The translations under genes were made by a program, and so were the position numbers. A stretch of 30,445 bases of DNA from an uncultured Acetatifactor sp. GTDB lineage: Bacteria > Bacillota > Clostridia > Lachnospirales > Lachnospiraceae. Positions 16,926 through 23,729 of this stretch are shown here, piece after piece (position 1 is the stretch's first letter; every line of letters starts with the position of its first letter). The notes under the pieces were generated by a model. It was not told where the DNA came from and ran no database searches. It saw only the letters and a program-made list of their open reading frames with translations. The DNA lies in NCBI RefSeq assembly GCF_910585425.1, contig NZ_CAJUCP010000067.1:1-30445 (forward strand), in the 5' to 3' direction.

Positions 16926-18092
16926 TCAAAGAAACGGCGCAAGGGACTTCAGGGCGTGGAGATCGCCGCCCCGCATAAGGCTTTCGGCCATCTTCTGCAG
17001 GGTCTTCTGGGACAGGAAGGGATAGAGCCCGGAAATGTCCACATGGGCATCGTCAGGCAGCTTTTCCAGGAATCTGGCCAGAGCCTCTTCTCCCAGGAAC
17101 GGCGCCAGGGCAACGATGTGGGACATATCCTGCCGGGGATCCACGTTTTCTATCAGAGCGCCCAGGGTATCGCTGCTAAGGAAGGGGGCCAGTCCCCTGA
17201 TGCCCTCCCAATCGTCCAGAGGCAGCATTTTCTGGACGAGCCTGTCCAGGGTGCCACTGCTTAAAAAGGGAGCCAGACCGCGGACTTCGCGGATGTCCCC
17301 TTTTTCCTCCATTTTATCCACCAGGGCGTCCAGGGTGTCGCTGCCAAGGAAGGGGGCCAGCCTTTTGATGCCCTTCCAGTCGTCCAGAGGCAGCATCTTC
17401 TGGACGAGCCTGTCCAGGGTGCCGCTGCTTAAAAAGGGAGCCAGACCGAAGATTTCGCCAATGTCCCCTTTTTCCTCCGCTTTATCCACCAGAGCGTCCA
17501 GCGTATCGCTGCCAAGGAAGGGGGCCAGGCTGACGATGCCGGATATGTCCCCCTTTATGTCGGCCTCTGCCACCAGAACGTCCAGGGTCTCGCTGCTGAG
17601 GAAAGGGGCCAGCCCGGCCAGGTCCTTCAGGCTGTGCACCTGGGTTCTTTTGATGAGGGTATCCAGATACTTCTCGTCCAGAAAGGGGGCCAGCCCCGCG
17701 ATTGCCTTCAGGTCGGGCTTCTCCCCGTCCTCCTGATTGTCCAGGCTGTCGTCCACCAGCCGGGCCATGTCGGCGGGGGGCAGGAGCGGGGCCACCTCCT
17801 GGATTTCCTCTATGGTGACGGGCTTCGCGTCCGCCTCGGAGGGCTCTTCCTTTTCTATGATCCGGCTCAGCGTCCTGGAAGCGCTGTCCGTGCCCAGGAG
17901 CTCATCCACGCCGATTTCCAGGATCTGGCAGAGCTGCTCCAGCTTGCCGATGTCCGGGCAGGAGCTGCCCCGCTCCCAATTCGAGACGGCCTGATAGCTG
18001 ACCTCCATGGCGTCCGCCAGGTTCATCTGGGTCATGTTCCGGGCAATCCGGGCCTCTTTGATTTTCCGTGCTACTTTCATGGTATCGAACAT
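16926..18092 (-). CDS. XRE-family regulator with ten LAPFL helical repeats
   Basis: This 388-residue protein has an XRE helix-turn-helix (about 8-62: KIKEARIARNMTQMNLADAM, then VSYQAVSNWERG), so the N-terminus should bind DNA. A short acidic linker follows. From about residue 127 to the end run ten repeats of 28 residues built on xGLAPFLSSxTLDxLVxK. Each probably forms a helical hairpin, and together they make a solenoid for ligand or protein binding. Some repeats carry WKGI/WEGI versions. The start ATG at 18092 has AAGGAG at a good distance. The gene has its own promoter (18184-18212), which is shared in form with the small ORF upstream. The target genes are unknown. Similar LAPFL-repeat regulators occur in Clostridia as far as I recall, but I know of no assigned function. 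Confidence 0.87.
   Translation of the reverse strand: MFDTMKVARKIKEARIARNMTQMNLADAMEVSYQAVSNWERGSSCPDIGKLEQLCQILEIGVDELLGTDSASRTLSRIIEKEEPSEADAKPVTIEEIQEVAPLLPPADMARLVDDSLDNQEDGEKPDLKAIAGLAPFLDEKYLDTLIKRTQVHSLKDLAGLAPFLSSETLDVLVAEADIKGDISGIVSLAPFLGSDTLDALVDKAEEKGDIGEIFGLAPFLSSGTLDRLVQKMLPLDDWKGIKRLAPFLGSDTLDALVDKMEEKGDIREVRGLAPFLSSGTLDRLVQKMLPLDDWEGIRGLAPFLSSDTLGALIENVDPRQDMSHIVALAPFLGEEALARFLEKLPDDAHVDISGLYPFLSQKTLQKMAESLMRGGDLHALKSLAPFL
16929..17714 (-). repeat. 84-bp coding repeats in the XRE gene (10 units)
   Basis: Units are 28 codons each, except one of 27 and a last partial of 11. Units 3-4 and 5-6 form a near-identical 168-bp tandem block, with PLDD/EKGD endings alternating. This shows recent duplication of a two-unit block on top of an older repeat array. 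Confidence 0.88.
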
Positions 18093-18135
18093 AATCTTTC
18101 TCCTTTTCTTCTTCGCGCTTTTTGCGGGTGATGGT

Positions 18136-18402
18136 TCAGGAATGTGCTGCCGGTGACGCGCCTGCCGTCCGTTCCATGGTTCCAGTATAGCCTATCCGCC
18201 TTAAAATGGGAATCAAGAGTTGCTTGAGACGGCATCTTTCCAGGGGCTTCCCGGGCGCGCCCGCGCTGTCCTTCATGGCGGCACGGCGGGGAGGCCGGCC
18301 CAGGAAGGGCAGGGGATGGATGGCGGCGGGGGAAGTGAACAGGGGCACGTCAAATACATAGTCGCTTTCGGGCACAGTGGTTTTAAACATTGTTTCAAGC
18401 AT
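18136..18402 (-). CDS. Small ORF with duplicated promoter and start region, uncertain
   Basis: An 88-residue frame starts MLETMFKTTVPESDYVFDV and follows a strong GAGGAG ribosome binding site. Its promoter, leader and first codons (MLETM) resemble those of the XRE gene downstream (MFDTM), so it looks like a duplicated 5' end joined to other sequence. The frame ends inside the XRE promoter region, 43 bp before the XRE start. The translated C-terminal part (LKQLLIPILRRIGYTGTM) is only the translation of the XRE promoter. I see no domain. It may be a true small protein or a broken paralogue. Confidence 0.4.
   Translation of the reverse strand: MLETMFKTTVPESDYVFDVPLFTSPAAIHPLPFLGRPPRRAAMKDSAGAPGKPLERCRLKQLLIPILRRIGYTGTMERTAGASPAAHS
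18184..18212 (-). promoter_or_regulatory. Promoter of the XRE repeat gene
   Basis: On the minus strand TTCCCA (18207-18212), a 17-bp spacer and TATACT (18184-18189) lie about 92 nt before the XRE start. A CTCAAGCA box (18221-18228) sits just upstream. The poor -35 with a conserved upstream box suggests activation or autoregulation. Confidence 0.6.
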
Positions 18403-18483
18403 AGGTTTCTCCTCTTTTCCTTTTACGCAGTATAGAAATACCGGTGCATCGGTGGCGGCTGGGCTCACCGGGTTCATGCTGGC

Positions 18484-18512
18484 AGTATAGCCCGTAGACG
18501 GGGAACAGGGAA
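18484..18512 (-). promoter_or_regulatory. Second copy of the same promoter, exactly 300 bp upstream
   Basis: TTCCCT (18507-18512), 17 bp and TATACT (18484-18489) repeat the arrangement at 18184-18212 at an offset of exactly 300 bp, including the CTCAAGCA box (18521-18528). A further CTCAAGC lies at about 18544-18550. It precedes the 88-residue small ORF by 82 nt. Confidence 0.6.
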
Positions 18513-18595
18513 GAAAGCGCTGCTTGAGTTTGGGACTAAACAGGCGCTTGAGGCCGGGATTGGCCGGGGGTATGCCGCATATTCGCGAAAGATTC

Positions 18596-18624
18596 TTGAC
18601 AGGGCGGCGTGTTTTCATTATACT
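18596..18624 (+). promoter_or_regulatory. Consensus promoter of the small conserved gene
   Basis: TTGACA (18596-18601), a 17-bp spacer and TATACT (18619-18624) form a near-perfect housekeeping promoter. It is divergent from the XRE-side promoters. Confidence 0.85.
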
Positions 18625-18710
18625 GAAACTGTGGATTGGGGAGGGCACCCATGGCAAAAAACGGCATTCACAGTATCGGCTGCCAGCTTACGGCAAGGGG
18701 GGTGATACCC

Positions 18711-19145
18711 ATGGCAAAAAACATCATTGTTGTAGATGGGCAGGGGAACGAATACGGAGCGACCTGGCCGAAACGGGCCAGAGGTCTTGTGAGAAACGGC
18801 AGGGCACGCTTCCTATCGGAAAACAAGATATGCCTTGCGTGTCCGCCAGAGATTGATTTGGAGGATAATGAGATGACGGATAAGGCAATCGAAACCATTG
18901 ACATGGCATATATTTTTGAGCAGATCAGGGCAATCCAGAACCAGACGGACTATCTGCAGAAGGCAATCGACTCCCTGACCCAGATGTCCGACGGAGACAG
19001 CGGGGACAGCGGCGCGCCGGGAAACATCCAGGGACAGGCCAAAGCGGAGGCGCTGGAGAGGATTGTGATCCGCAGGGAAGTCACGAACCAACAGCTGCTG
19101 GATTTCTATATGAACGTGTACAAGGATTTGAAGGCCCAGTCGTGA
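18711..19145 (+). CDS. Small conserved protein of unknown function
   Basis: This protein of 144 residues begins MAKNIIVVDGQGNEYGATWPKR. It has an N-terminal basic strand-rich part with RARGLVRNGRARFL and a C-L-A-C pair (CLACPPEID), then a helical part (FEQIRAIQNQTDYLQKAIDS), a disordered Gly/Ser linker and a final helix (REVTNQQLLDFYMNVYKDL). I recall similar unnamed proteins in Lachnospiraceae, with no known role. The start at 18711 has AGGGGGG upstream. An earlier ATG at 18651 sits in a duplicated context (ACCCATGGCAAAAAAC occurs at both), so the first may be a decoy, a short upstream extension or an alternative start. A strong promoter and a strong terminator make this a single-gene, well-expressed unit. 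Confidence 0.75.
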   Translation: MAKNIIVVDGQGNEYGATWPKRARGLVRNGRARFLSENKICLACPPEIDLEDNEMTDKAIETIDMAYIFEQIRAIQNQTDYLQKAIDSLTQMSDGDSGDSGAPGNIQGQAKAEALERIVIRREVTNQQLLDFYMNVYKDLKAQS

Positions 19146-19158
19146 TTTTGTAAAAGCA

Positions 19159-19206
19159 TCCCACAAAAATGCAATGTGAAGAGCATGCATTTTTGTGGGA
19201 GTTTTA
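19159..19206 (+). terminator. Strong rho-independent terminator
   Basis: A perfect 15-bp stem, TCCCACAAAAATGCA (19159-19173) with TGCATTTTTGTGGGA (19186-19200), is followed by GTTTTAT. It ends the small-gene transcript and its symmetric A/T tracts could work in both directions. Confidence 0.9.
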
Positions 19207-19247
19207 TGTTCCGATGATTTATCCCAAAATTCCGTAATGAATCTGTG

Positions 19248-19679
19248 TGCTCCCAGGACAGCCGGGAAATGGTGGAGGCCCACATGAGGGACTGTCCGGA
19301 ATGCGCCGGGCTGCTCCGAAAGATGTAGACCGAGTACAGGGTTGCCGGTGAGGCGCAAGAAGCCGGAGGATACCTGGCTTTAACGAAGCTGATTCCGGTT
19401 CCGCTGGACATGACCTAGGCTGTGGTGGAGCATGTCTCCGATGAAGCCGTGGAAATCCTCCTGAAGGTCACGGACGGAAAGAAGGTGAGCTCCACCTCCC
19501 TGGAATTCACGGAGGGTAGAAAATATTTTATCGTTTTAAAATGCGTGACAATTCCCCAGGGAAACGGCGGCGATGAGGCCTGGACCGTGGAATGGGCCAT
19601 ACCGGCCACCGGCCTCACTGATGCCGGGGACAGGGGGGAACGGATAGATGACGCTATTGCGAAATGCCGCCCCATGTGA
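19248..19679 (+). pseudogene. Broken zf-HC2 anti-sigma-like gene
   Basis: One continuous frame from 19248 to 19679 is interrupted by two TAG codons (19326-19328 and 19416-19418) and lacks a start. The first piece reads CSQDSREMVEAHMRDCPECA, the H-x3-C-x2-C zinc-finger signature of anti-sigma proteins. The last piece, from 19422, encodes about 85 residues (VTDGKKVSSTSLEFTEGRKY, ending RPM) without a recognised domain. The N-terminal LLPLY-type segment is missing. No intact sigma gene is adjacent. I infer a decayed gene that once regulated a sigma factor. Confidence 0.62.
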
Positions 19680-19728
19680 TATGATCTCATCATGAAGAGA
19701 CTATGGGACGGAAAGGAAAAATATTTTC

Positions 19729-20919
19729 ATGAAAAACCAATATGACAAAACAATCACAGCCTGCTTCGTGGGATATATCGTACAGGCGATCGTCAACAAT
19801 TTTGCGCCGTTATTGTTCTTGTTCTTCCAGAGGAATTACCAGATTCCCCTTTCCCAGATTACGCTGCTGGTGACGTTCAACTTTGGGATACAGTTGCTGG
19901 TGGACCTCCTTTCCGTGGGATTTGTGGATAAAATAGGCTACAGGGTATCCATGGTCATGGCCCATGTCCTGTCGGCGGGGGGCCTGATTCTTCTCACGGT
20001 GCTGCTGGAAATCCTGCCGTCTCCCTTTGCGGGGATCCTGATTGCGGTCATGATCTACGCTATCGGGGGAGGGCTCCTGGAAGTCCTGGTGAGCCCGGTG
20101 GTGGAGGCCTGCCCTTCCGACAACAAGGAGAAGGCCATGAGCATGCTCCATTCCTTTTACTGCTGGGGGCATGCGGGGGTGGTGCTGATTTCTACGATAT
20201 TCTTCGGTGTGGCCGGTATCCGGAACTGGAAGATACTGGCTGTCATCTGGGCGCTTATCCCCCTGGGGAACGCGCTTGCCTTTTCAAAAGTCCCCATGGC
20301 GCCGCTGATGGAGGAGGGGGAATCGGGCCTGGGATTGAAGGAGCTGTTCCGGATGAAGGTATTCTGGATCCTGCTGGTGATGATGGTATGCGCAGGGGCC
20401 AGCGAGCAGGCGGTGAGCCAGTGGGCCTCCACCTTTGCGGAGAAGGGGCTTGGGATCTCCAAGACCGCGGGGGACCTGGCCGGGCCCATGGCCTTTGCGG
20501 TGCTGATGGGAGCGGCCAGGCTGTTCTATGGGAAATATGGCGACAGGATCCATCTGGAGCGCTTTATGGGATATAGCTGCTGTCTGTGCATCCTGGCCTA
20601 TCTGGGGGTGGCCCTTTTGCCGCTTCCCCAGTTGAGCCTCATTGCCTGTGCCGTCTGCGGGCTGTCGGTGGGGATCATGTGGCCGGGGACCTTCAGCAAG
20701 GCGGCCGCGGCGCTGCCAAGGGGCGGGACGGCCATGTTCGCGCTGCTGGCCCTGGGCGGGGACATCGGCTGTTCCGGCGGGCCTACGCTGGTGGGGATGG
20801 TGTCGGGAGCGCTGGGGGACGACCTGAAAATGGGGGTATTGGCCGGCGTCGTTTTCCCGGTGCTGCTTTTGGTGGGGATTGTTCTGCTTGGGAGGACGAA
20901 AAGGGAAGCATCAATGTAG
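19729..20919 (+). CDS. Major facilitator superfamily transporter
   Basis: This 396-residue protein has about twelve membrane segments split into two six-segment halves with a loop near residues 190-205 (APLMEEGESGLGLKELF). It resembles the FucP/YfkF-like group: FLFFQRNYQIPLSQITLL and DLLSVGFVDKIGYR are the loop 2-3 region. SFYCWGHAGVVL and SKAAAALPRGGTAMFALLAL lie in later helices. The substrate is unknown; sugars or small organic compounds are usual for this group. AAAGGAA lies about 13 nt before ATG 19729. The last three codons may derive from the AAA_4-type fragment that begins at the same place. Confidence 0.87.
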   Translation: MKNQYDKTITACFVGYIVQAIVNNFAPLLFLFFQRNYQIPLSQITLLVTFNFGIQLLVDLLSVGFVDKIGYRVSMVMAHVLSAGGLILLTVLLEILPSPFAGILIAVMIYAIGGGLLEVLVSPVVEACPSDNKEKAMSMLHSFYCWGHAGVVLISTIFFGVAGIRNWKILAVIWALIPLGNALAFSKVPMAPLMEEGESGLGLKELFRMKVFWILLVMMVCAGASEQAVSQWASTFAEKGLGISKTAGDLAGPMAFAVLMGAARLFYGKYGDRIHLERFMGYSCCLCILAYLGVALLPLPQLSLIACAVCGLSVGIMWPGTFSKAAAALPRGGTAMFALLALGGDIGCSGGPTLVGMVSGALGDDLKMGVLAGVVFPVLLLVGIVLLGRTKREASM

Positions 20920-21290
20920 GCGAGCGTTCCGGGATGGGTATCTGTGATGTATACCATGTGTGGGATGAGAATGGGCTTAAGAAACCGTCTTTCGTTGAGA
21001 AGGTAAATCCTGACCGGGTCATGCTTACCCTTCAGATAGAATTAGATGGAAATCCTGATGGAAATCCTGATGGTAATGTTGATGGAAATGATGGCAGTCT
21101 TACACCCAATGAACTACTTGTTATGCAGGCCATATCCCGAATCCCCAGTCTGTCTGCCGCAAAGATTGCTGCTCAGATTGGTATCTCGAAGCCATCCGTA
21201 GAGCGCATCCTCCGTTCTTTAAAAGAGAAGAAGTATATCCGCAGGGAGGGTTCCACACGCGGCAGATGGATCGTGATTAGAACCGTTTAA
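20910..21290 (+). pseudogene. 5'-truncated AAA_4/RecG-like regulator fragment
   Basis: The frame 20910-21290 encodes only the C-terminal end of an AlbA_2/divergent AAA_4 protein. INVGERSGMGICDVYHVW and NPDRVMLTLQIEL match the segment before the C-terminal winged helix as I remember it. The winged helix itself follows (LTPNELLVMQAISRIPS, then AAKIAAQIGISKPSVERIL and KKYIRREGSTRGRWIVI). Full-length proteins are about 400-500 residues, so roughly 300 N-terminal residues are gone. The fragment begins inside the MFS stop region, which marks a deletion or recombination junction. An internal ATG at 20934 could allow translation, but I see no good ribosome binding site. Confidence 0.7.
21045..21092 (+). 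repeat. 12-bp in-frame repeats (DGNP) in the AAA_4 fragment
   Basis: Four 12-bp units starting GATGGAAATCCT encode DGNP-DGNP-DGNV-DGND between the core fragment and the winged helix. Relatives often have a short variable repeat at this place, as I recall. Copy-number change would alter linker length without a frameshift. Confidence 0.85.
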
Positions 21291-21291
21291 C

Positions 21292-21347
21292 GCGGCAGGG
21301 CATTAGAACCCTGCCGCCGTAAAGACTGACGGAAGCGGAACCGTCAG
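21292..21347. terminator. Paired hairpins between convergent genes
   Basis: GCGGCAGGG (21292-21300) pairs perfectly with CCCTGCCGC (21309-21317). A second hairpin, CTGACGG (21326-21332) with CCGTCAG (21341-21347), covers the alaS stop. The second is followed on the plus strand by CTTTCCTTTC. They lie between the convergent fragment and alaS and probably stop transcription from both sides. Confidence 0.65.
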
Positions 21348-23380
21348 CTTTCCTTTCTCTCCAGCACCGCCTTGATCCTCCTGACCCCGGCCGAGGATGC
21401 CTCCTCCTTCAGAATCCGGAACCTGCCCAGCTCTCCGGTGTTGCCCGCGTGGGGGCCGCCGCAGATTTCCCTGGAATAGCCGGGGATGGTGTATACCTTC
21501 ACCATGTCGCCGTATTTTTCTGAGAAGATGCCTATGGCCCCGCTGCGCCAGGCTTCCTGGGGCGGCATTTCCTCCAGCACTACGTCTATCTTCCGGTCTA
21601 TGGCCTCGTTTACCATGGCCTCCACCTGGGCCAGCTCCTCCTTCGTCACTTTCCGCCCAAAGGAAAAATCGAACCGCAGGCGCTCCGCGTTGATATTGCT
21701 GCCCCGCTGGGAGACCTCCTCCCCCAGCACCTTCCGCAGTGCCCCGCCCAGCAGGTGGGTGGCCGTGTGGAGCCTGGCGGTCTGTTCGCTGTGCTCGGCC
21801 AGCCCTCCCGCGAACTTTCCGGCGGAAGCCAGCCTGGACTTCTCCTGATGCTCCTCGAATTTGCGCTGGAAGCCATCCATGTCCACGGCAAATCCCCGCT
21901 CCCTGGCCAGCTCCGCCGTGAATTCGATGGGGAAGCCGTAGGTGTCGTAGAGCCGGAAGGCCAGCTCGCCTCTCAGCATCGCGGGCTTTCCGTTCTCAGG
22001 GCGGCGGCTCTCAGGGCTACCTGTTGCAGACTTGTTCGCTTTCGGGCAAACCGCCTCAGGAGAATCCGTTCCAGGCTGTTCTTTTTTCGGACAAACCGCT
22101 CCAGGAGAATCCGTTCCAGGCTGTTCTTTTTTCGGACAAACCGTCCCAGGAGAATTCGTTCCGGGCTGTTCTTTTTTCGGACAAACCGCCCCAGGAGAAT
22201 CCGTTCCAGGCTGCTCTTCATTTGGGCAAACCGCCTCAGGAAAATCCGCTTCCAGGCTGTCCAGATACCGGTTGGCCTTCCGCAGCCCCTCCTCCAGGGT
22301 TCTGGAGAACAGGGCCTGCTCCTTTTGCAGTTCCTCCAGGATGAAGTCCCGGTTCTCCCCCAGCTCCGGATAGACATCCCGGTACTGGTCGATGACTATG
22401 GCGGAGAGCCCCCGCAGACAGTCGGATTCCATGCCGGCTTTCTGGAACAGCCGTATGACCCTGCGGATGAGCCGCCGCAGGATATAGCCCTGCTCCGTGT
22501 TGGACGGGACGATCCGCCTGGGGTCTCCTAAGATGAAGGTCACTGCCCGCACATGCTCCGCTATGATCCGCCTGTCCCGCAGGGGGAGCTCCTTTCCGGC
22601 CCCCAGCTCCGCCAGCCGTTCCATGAGGGGCAGGAACAGTTCCGTTTCGTATACATTCGTCTTTCCGTTGAAAATGGTCAGGACCCGCTCCAGCCCCATG
22701 CCTGTGTCCACATTCTTCTGCGCCAGGCCGGTGAGGCTTCCGTCCTCCTCCTTGTTGAACAGCAGGAACACATTGTTCCAGATTTCCACATATTTCCCGC
22801 AGGTACAGGCCGGGCCGCAGCTCTCGCAGCATTTGGGCTTTCCGAAATCGTAGAAGATTTCCGTGTCCGGGCCGCAGGGGCCTGTACGGCCCACCGGGCC
22901 CCACCAGTTCTCCTCGCTGCCATAGCGGAAGATCTGCTCCTCCTTAAGGCCCAGGCGCTTCCAGGCCTGCGCCGTCTCTTCGTCCGCCGGAGCCGTTCCA
23001 TCCCCGGCGAACACGGTGACAGCCAGGCGCTCCGGCGGGATGTGGAGGTGCCTGGTCAGGAATTCGAAGCTCATGGAGACGGACTCCTCCTTGAAGTAAT
23101 CCCCCAGGGACCAGTTGCCCATCATCTCGAAGAAGGTCAGGTGCATGTCGTCCCCCACCTCGTCGATGTCGCTGGTGCGGATGCATTTCTGGACATCCGT
23201 CAGCCGTCTGCCAAGGGGGTGCTTTTCTCCCAGCAGATAGGGCACCAGGGGATGCATTCCGGCCGTGGTGAACAGGACGGTGGGGTCGTTCTCCGGGAGC
23301 AGGGAGGCCGAGGGGATCTCCCTGTGGCCTCTTTCCCTGAAAAAGCTTACATACATGGTTCTCAATTCTTTTGCGGTCAT
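21344..23380 (-). CDS. alaS: Short alanyl-tRNA synthetase without C-Ala domain, with repeat insert
   Basis: This 678-residue enzyme charges tRNA-Ala. The class II core spans about residues 1-240 (PSASLLPENDPTVLFTTAGM, then LTFFEMMGNWSLGDYFKEE). It contains a cysteine-rich loop (CCESCGPACTCG) before YVEIWNNVFLLF. The tRNA-binding helical region follows to about 370. The editing domain has zinc ligands H538 and H542 (HTATH) and C640 and H644 (CGGPH). It stops after editing, so the C-Ala domain of normal enzymes (about 875 residues) is missing; such short forms exist in Clostridia. Residues of about 375-446 are 15-residue tandem repeats before the conserved LYDTYGFP. The true start is ATG 23380, with AAGGAG upstream; an in-frame start at 23431 would lie in the T-box terminator. 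Expression is controlled by that T-box. Confidence 0.88.
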   Translation of the reverse strand: MTAKELRTMYVSFFRERGHREIPSASLLPENDPTVLFTTAGMHPLVPYLLGEKHPLGRRLTDVQKCIRTSDIDEVGDDMHLTFFEMMGNWSLGDYFKEESVSMSFEFLTRHLHIPPERLAVTVFAGDGTAPADEETAQAWKRLGLKEEQIFRYGSEENWWGPVGRTGPCGPDTEIFYDFGKPKCCESCGPACTCGKYVEIWNNVFLLFNKEEDGSLTGLAQKNVDTGMGLERVLTIFNGKTNVYETELFLPLMERLAELGAGKELPLRDRRIIAEHVRAVTFILGDPRRIVPSNTEQGYILRRLIRRVIRLFQKAGMESDCLRGLSAIVIDQYRDVYPELGENRDFILEELQKEQALFSRTLEEGLRKANRYLDSLEADFPEAVCPNEEQPGTDSPGAVCPKKEQPGTNSPGTVCPKKEQPGTDSPGAVCPKKEQPGTDSPEAVCPKANKSATGSPESRRPENGKPAMLRGELAFRLYDTYGFPIEFTAELARERGFAVDMDGFQRKFEEHQEKSRLASAGKFAGGLAEHSEQTARLHTATHLLGGALRKVLGEEVSQRGSNINAERLRFDFSFGRKVTKEELAQVEAMVNEAIDRKIDVVLEEMPPQEAWRSGAIGIFSEKYGDMVKVYTIPGYSREICGGPHAGNTGELGRFRILKEEASSAGVRRIKAVLERKES
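22044..22268 (-). repeat. Five 45-bp in-frame tandem repeats in alaS
   Basis: Units start at 22044, 22089, 22134, 22179 and 22224 with an exact 45-bp period and encode CPKKEQPGTDSPGAV-type 15-mers. The outermost unit merges with native codons for LDSLEADFPEAVCP. The repeat DNA AGCCTGGAA-CGGAT corresponds to native AGCCTGGAAGCGGAT with one base lost, so the array appears to have grown from the native sequence with a shift of reading frame in part of each unit. Confidence 0.92.
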
Positions 23381-23410
23381 GGCTTTCTCCTTTTTGCTTT
23401 TTTCCCAAAA

Positions 23411-23448
23411 CAAAAAGCCCCGGGCCGACATACTTGCCGACTCAGGGC
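23411..23448 (-). terminator. T-box terminator before alaS
   Basis: On the minus strand GCCCTGAGTCGGC (23436-23448) pairs with GTCGGCCCGGGGC (23417-23429), with some wobble, followed by TTTTTG. It would form when tRNA-Ala is charged and stop transcription 31 nt before the alaS start. Confidence 0.85.
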
Positions 23449-23695
23449 GAACCTACTTGTCCGTGTTACCACCTGATTTCAGATTTCTCTGCACTTTGCC
23501 AATACGGGATCGCTCCGATATTGCTTCCTGCGTTAACGGGGGAACTCCGTTGAAGCCTACTGGGACGCATCCGTTCGGTTCACAGCTCGGAGGCTGCTTC
23601 GATAACAGTTCAATGAGGATTCGCACCAAACATCCCCTCTCTGTGAAATCCCTGCTATTTACTACTCCTCGTCAAAGCCTTTTTGTTTTGAAGTA
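23411..23695 (-). promoter_or_regulatory. T-box leader controlling alaS
   Basis: This untranslated leader of about 285 nt should sense uncharged tRNA-Ala. The T-box core reads GGTGGTAACACGG (23461-23473, minus strand), the counterpart of the consensus that pairs with the tRNA acceptor end. UGGU fits a tRNA with A as discriminator, as in tRNA-Ala. Upstream lie a stem I region with a GGAGTAG motif near its base, and a small AACGG-CCGTT hairpin. A terminator follows. Several alanine triplets (GCA, GCC, GCT, GCG) occur in the specifier area, and I cannot fix which one is used by eye. Specificity for alanine is inferred mainly from the gene it controls. Confidence 0.88.
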
Positions 23696-23700
23696 AGGAG

Positions 23701-23729
23701 AGTATAACCCGGGAGGGACGGAAAGTCAA
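23701..23729 (-). promoter_or_regulatory. Promoter of the alaS T-box transcript
   Basis: On the minus strand TTGACT (23724-23729), a 17-bp spacer and TATACT (23701-23706) precede the T-box. The -35 overlaps the stop codon of the upstream HAD gene, and there is no terminator between, so some read-through into the T-box is likely. Confidence 0.85.

Noticed and set aside
19248..19679. TAG recoding (pyrrolysine or suppression)
   Set aside because: The gene also lacks its start and N-terminus, and no other gene in the window has internal TAG, so decay is simpler.
23381..23431. alaS start at 23431
   Set aside because: This extension runs through the T-box terminator hairpin; ATG 23380 has a strong ribosome binding site.
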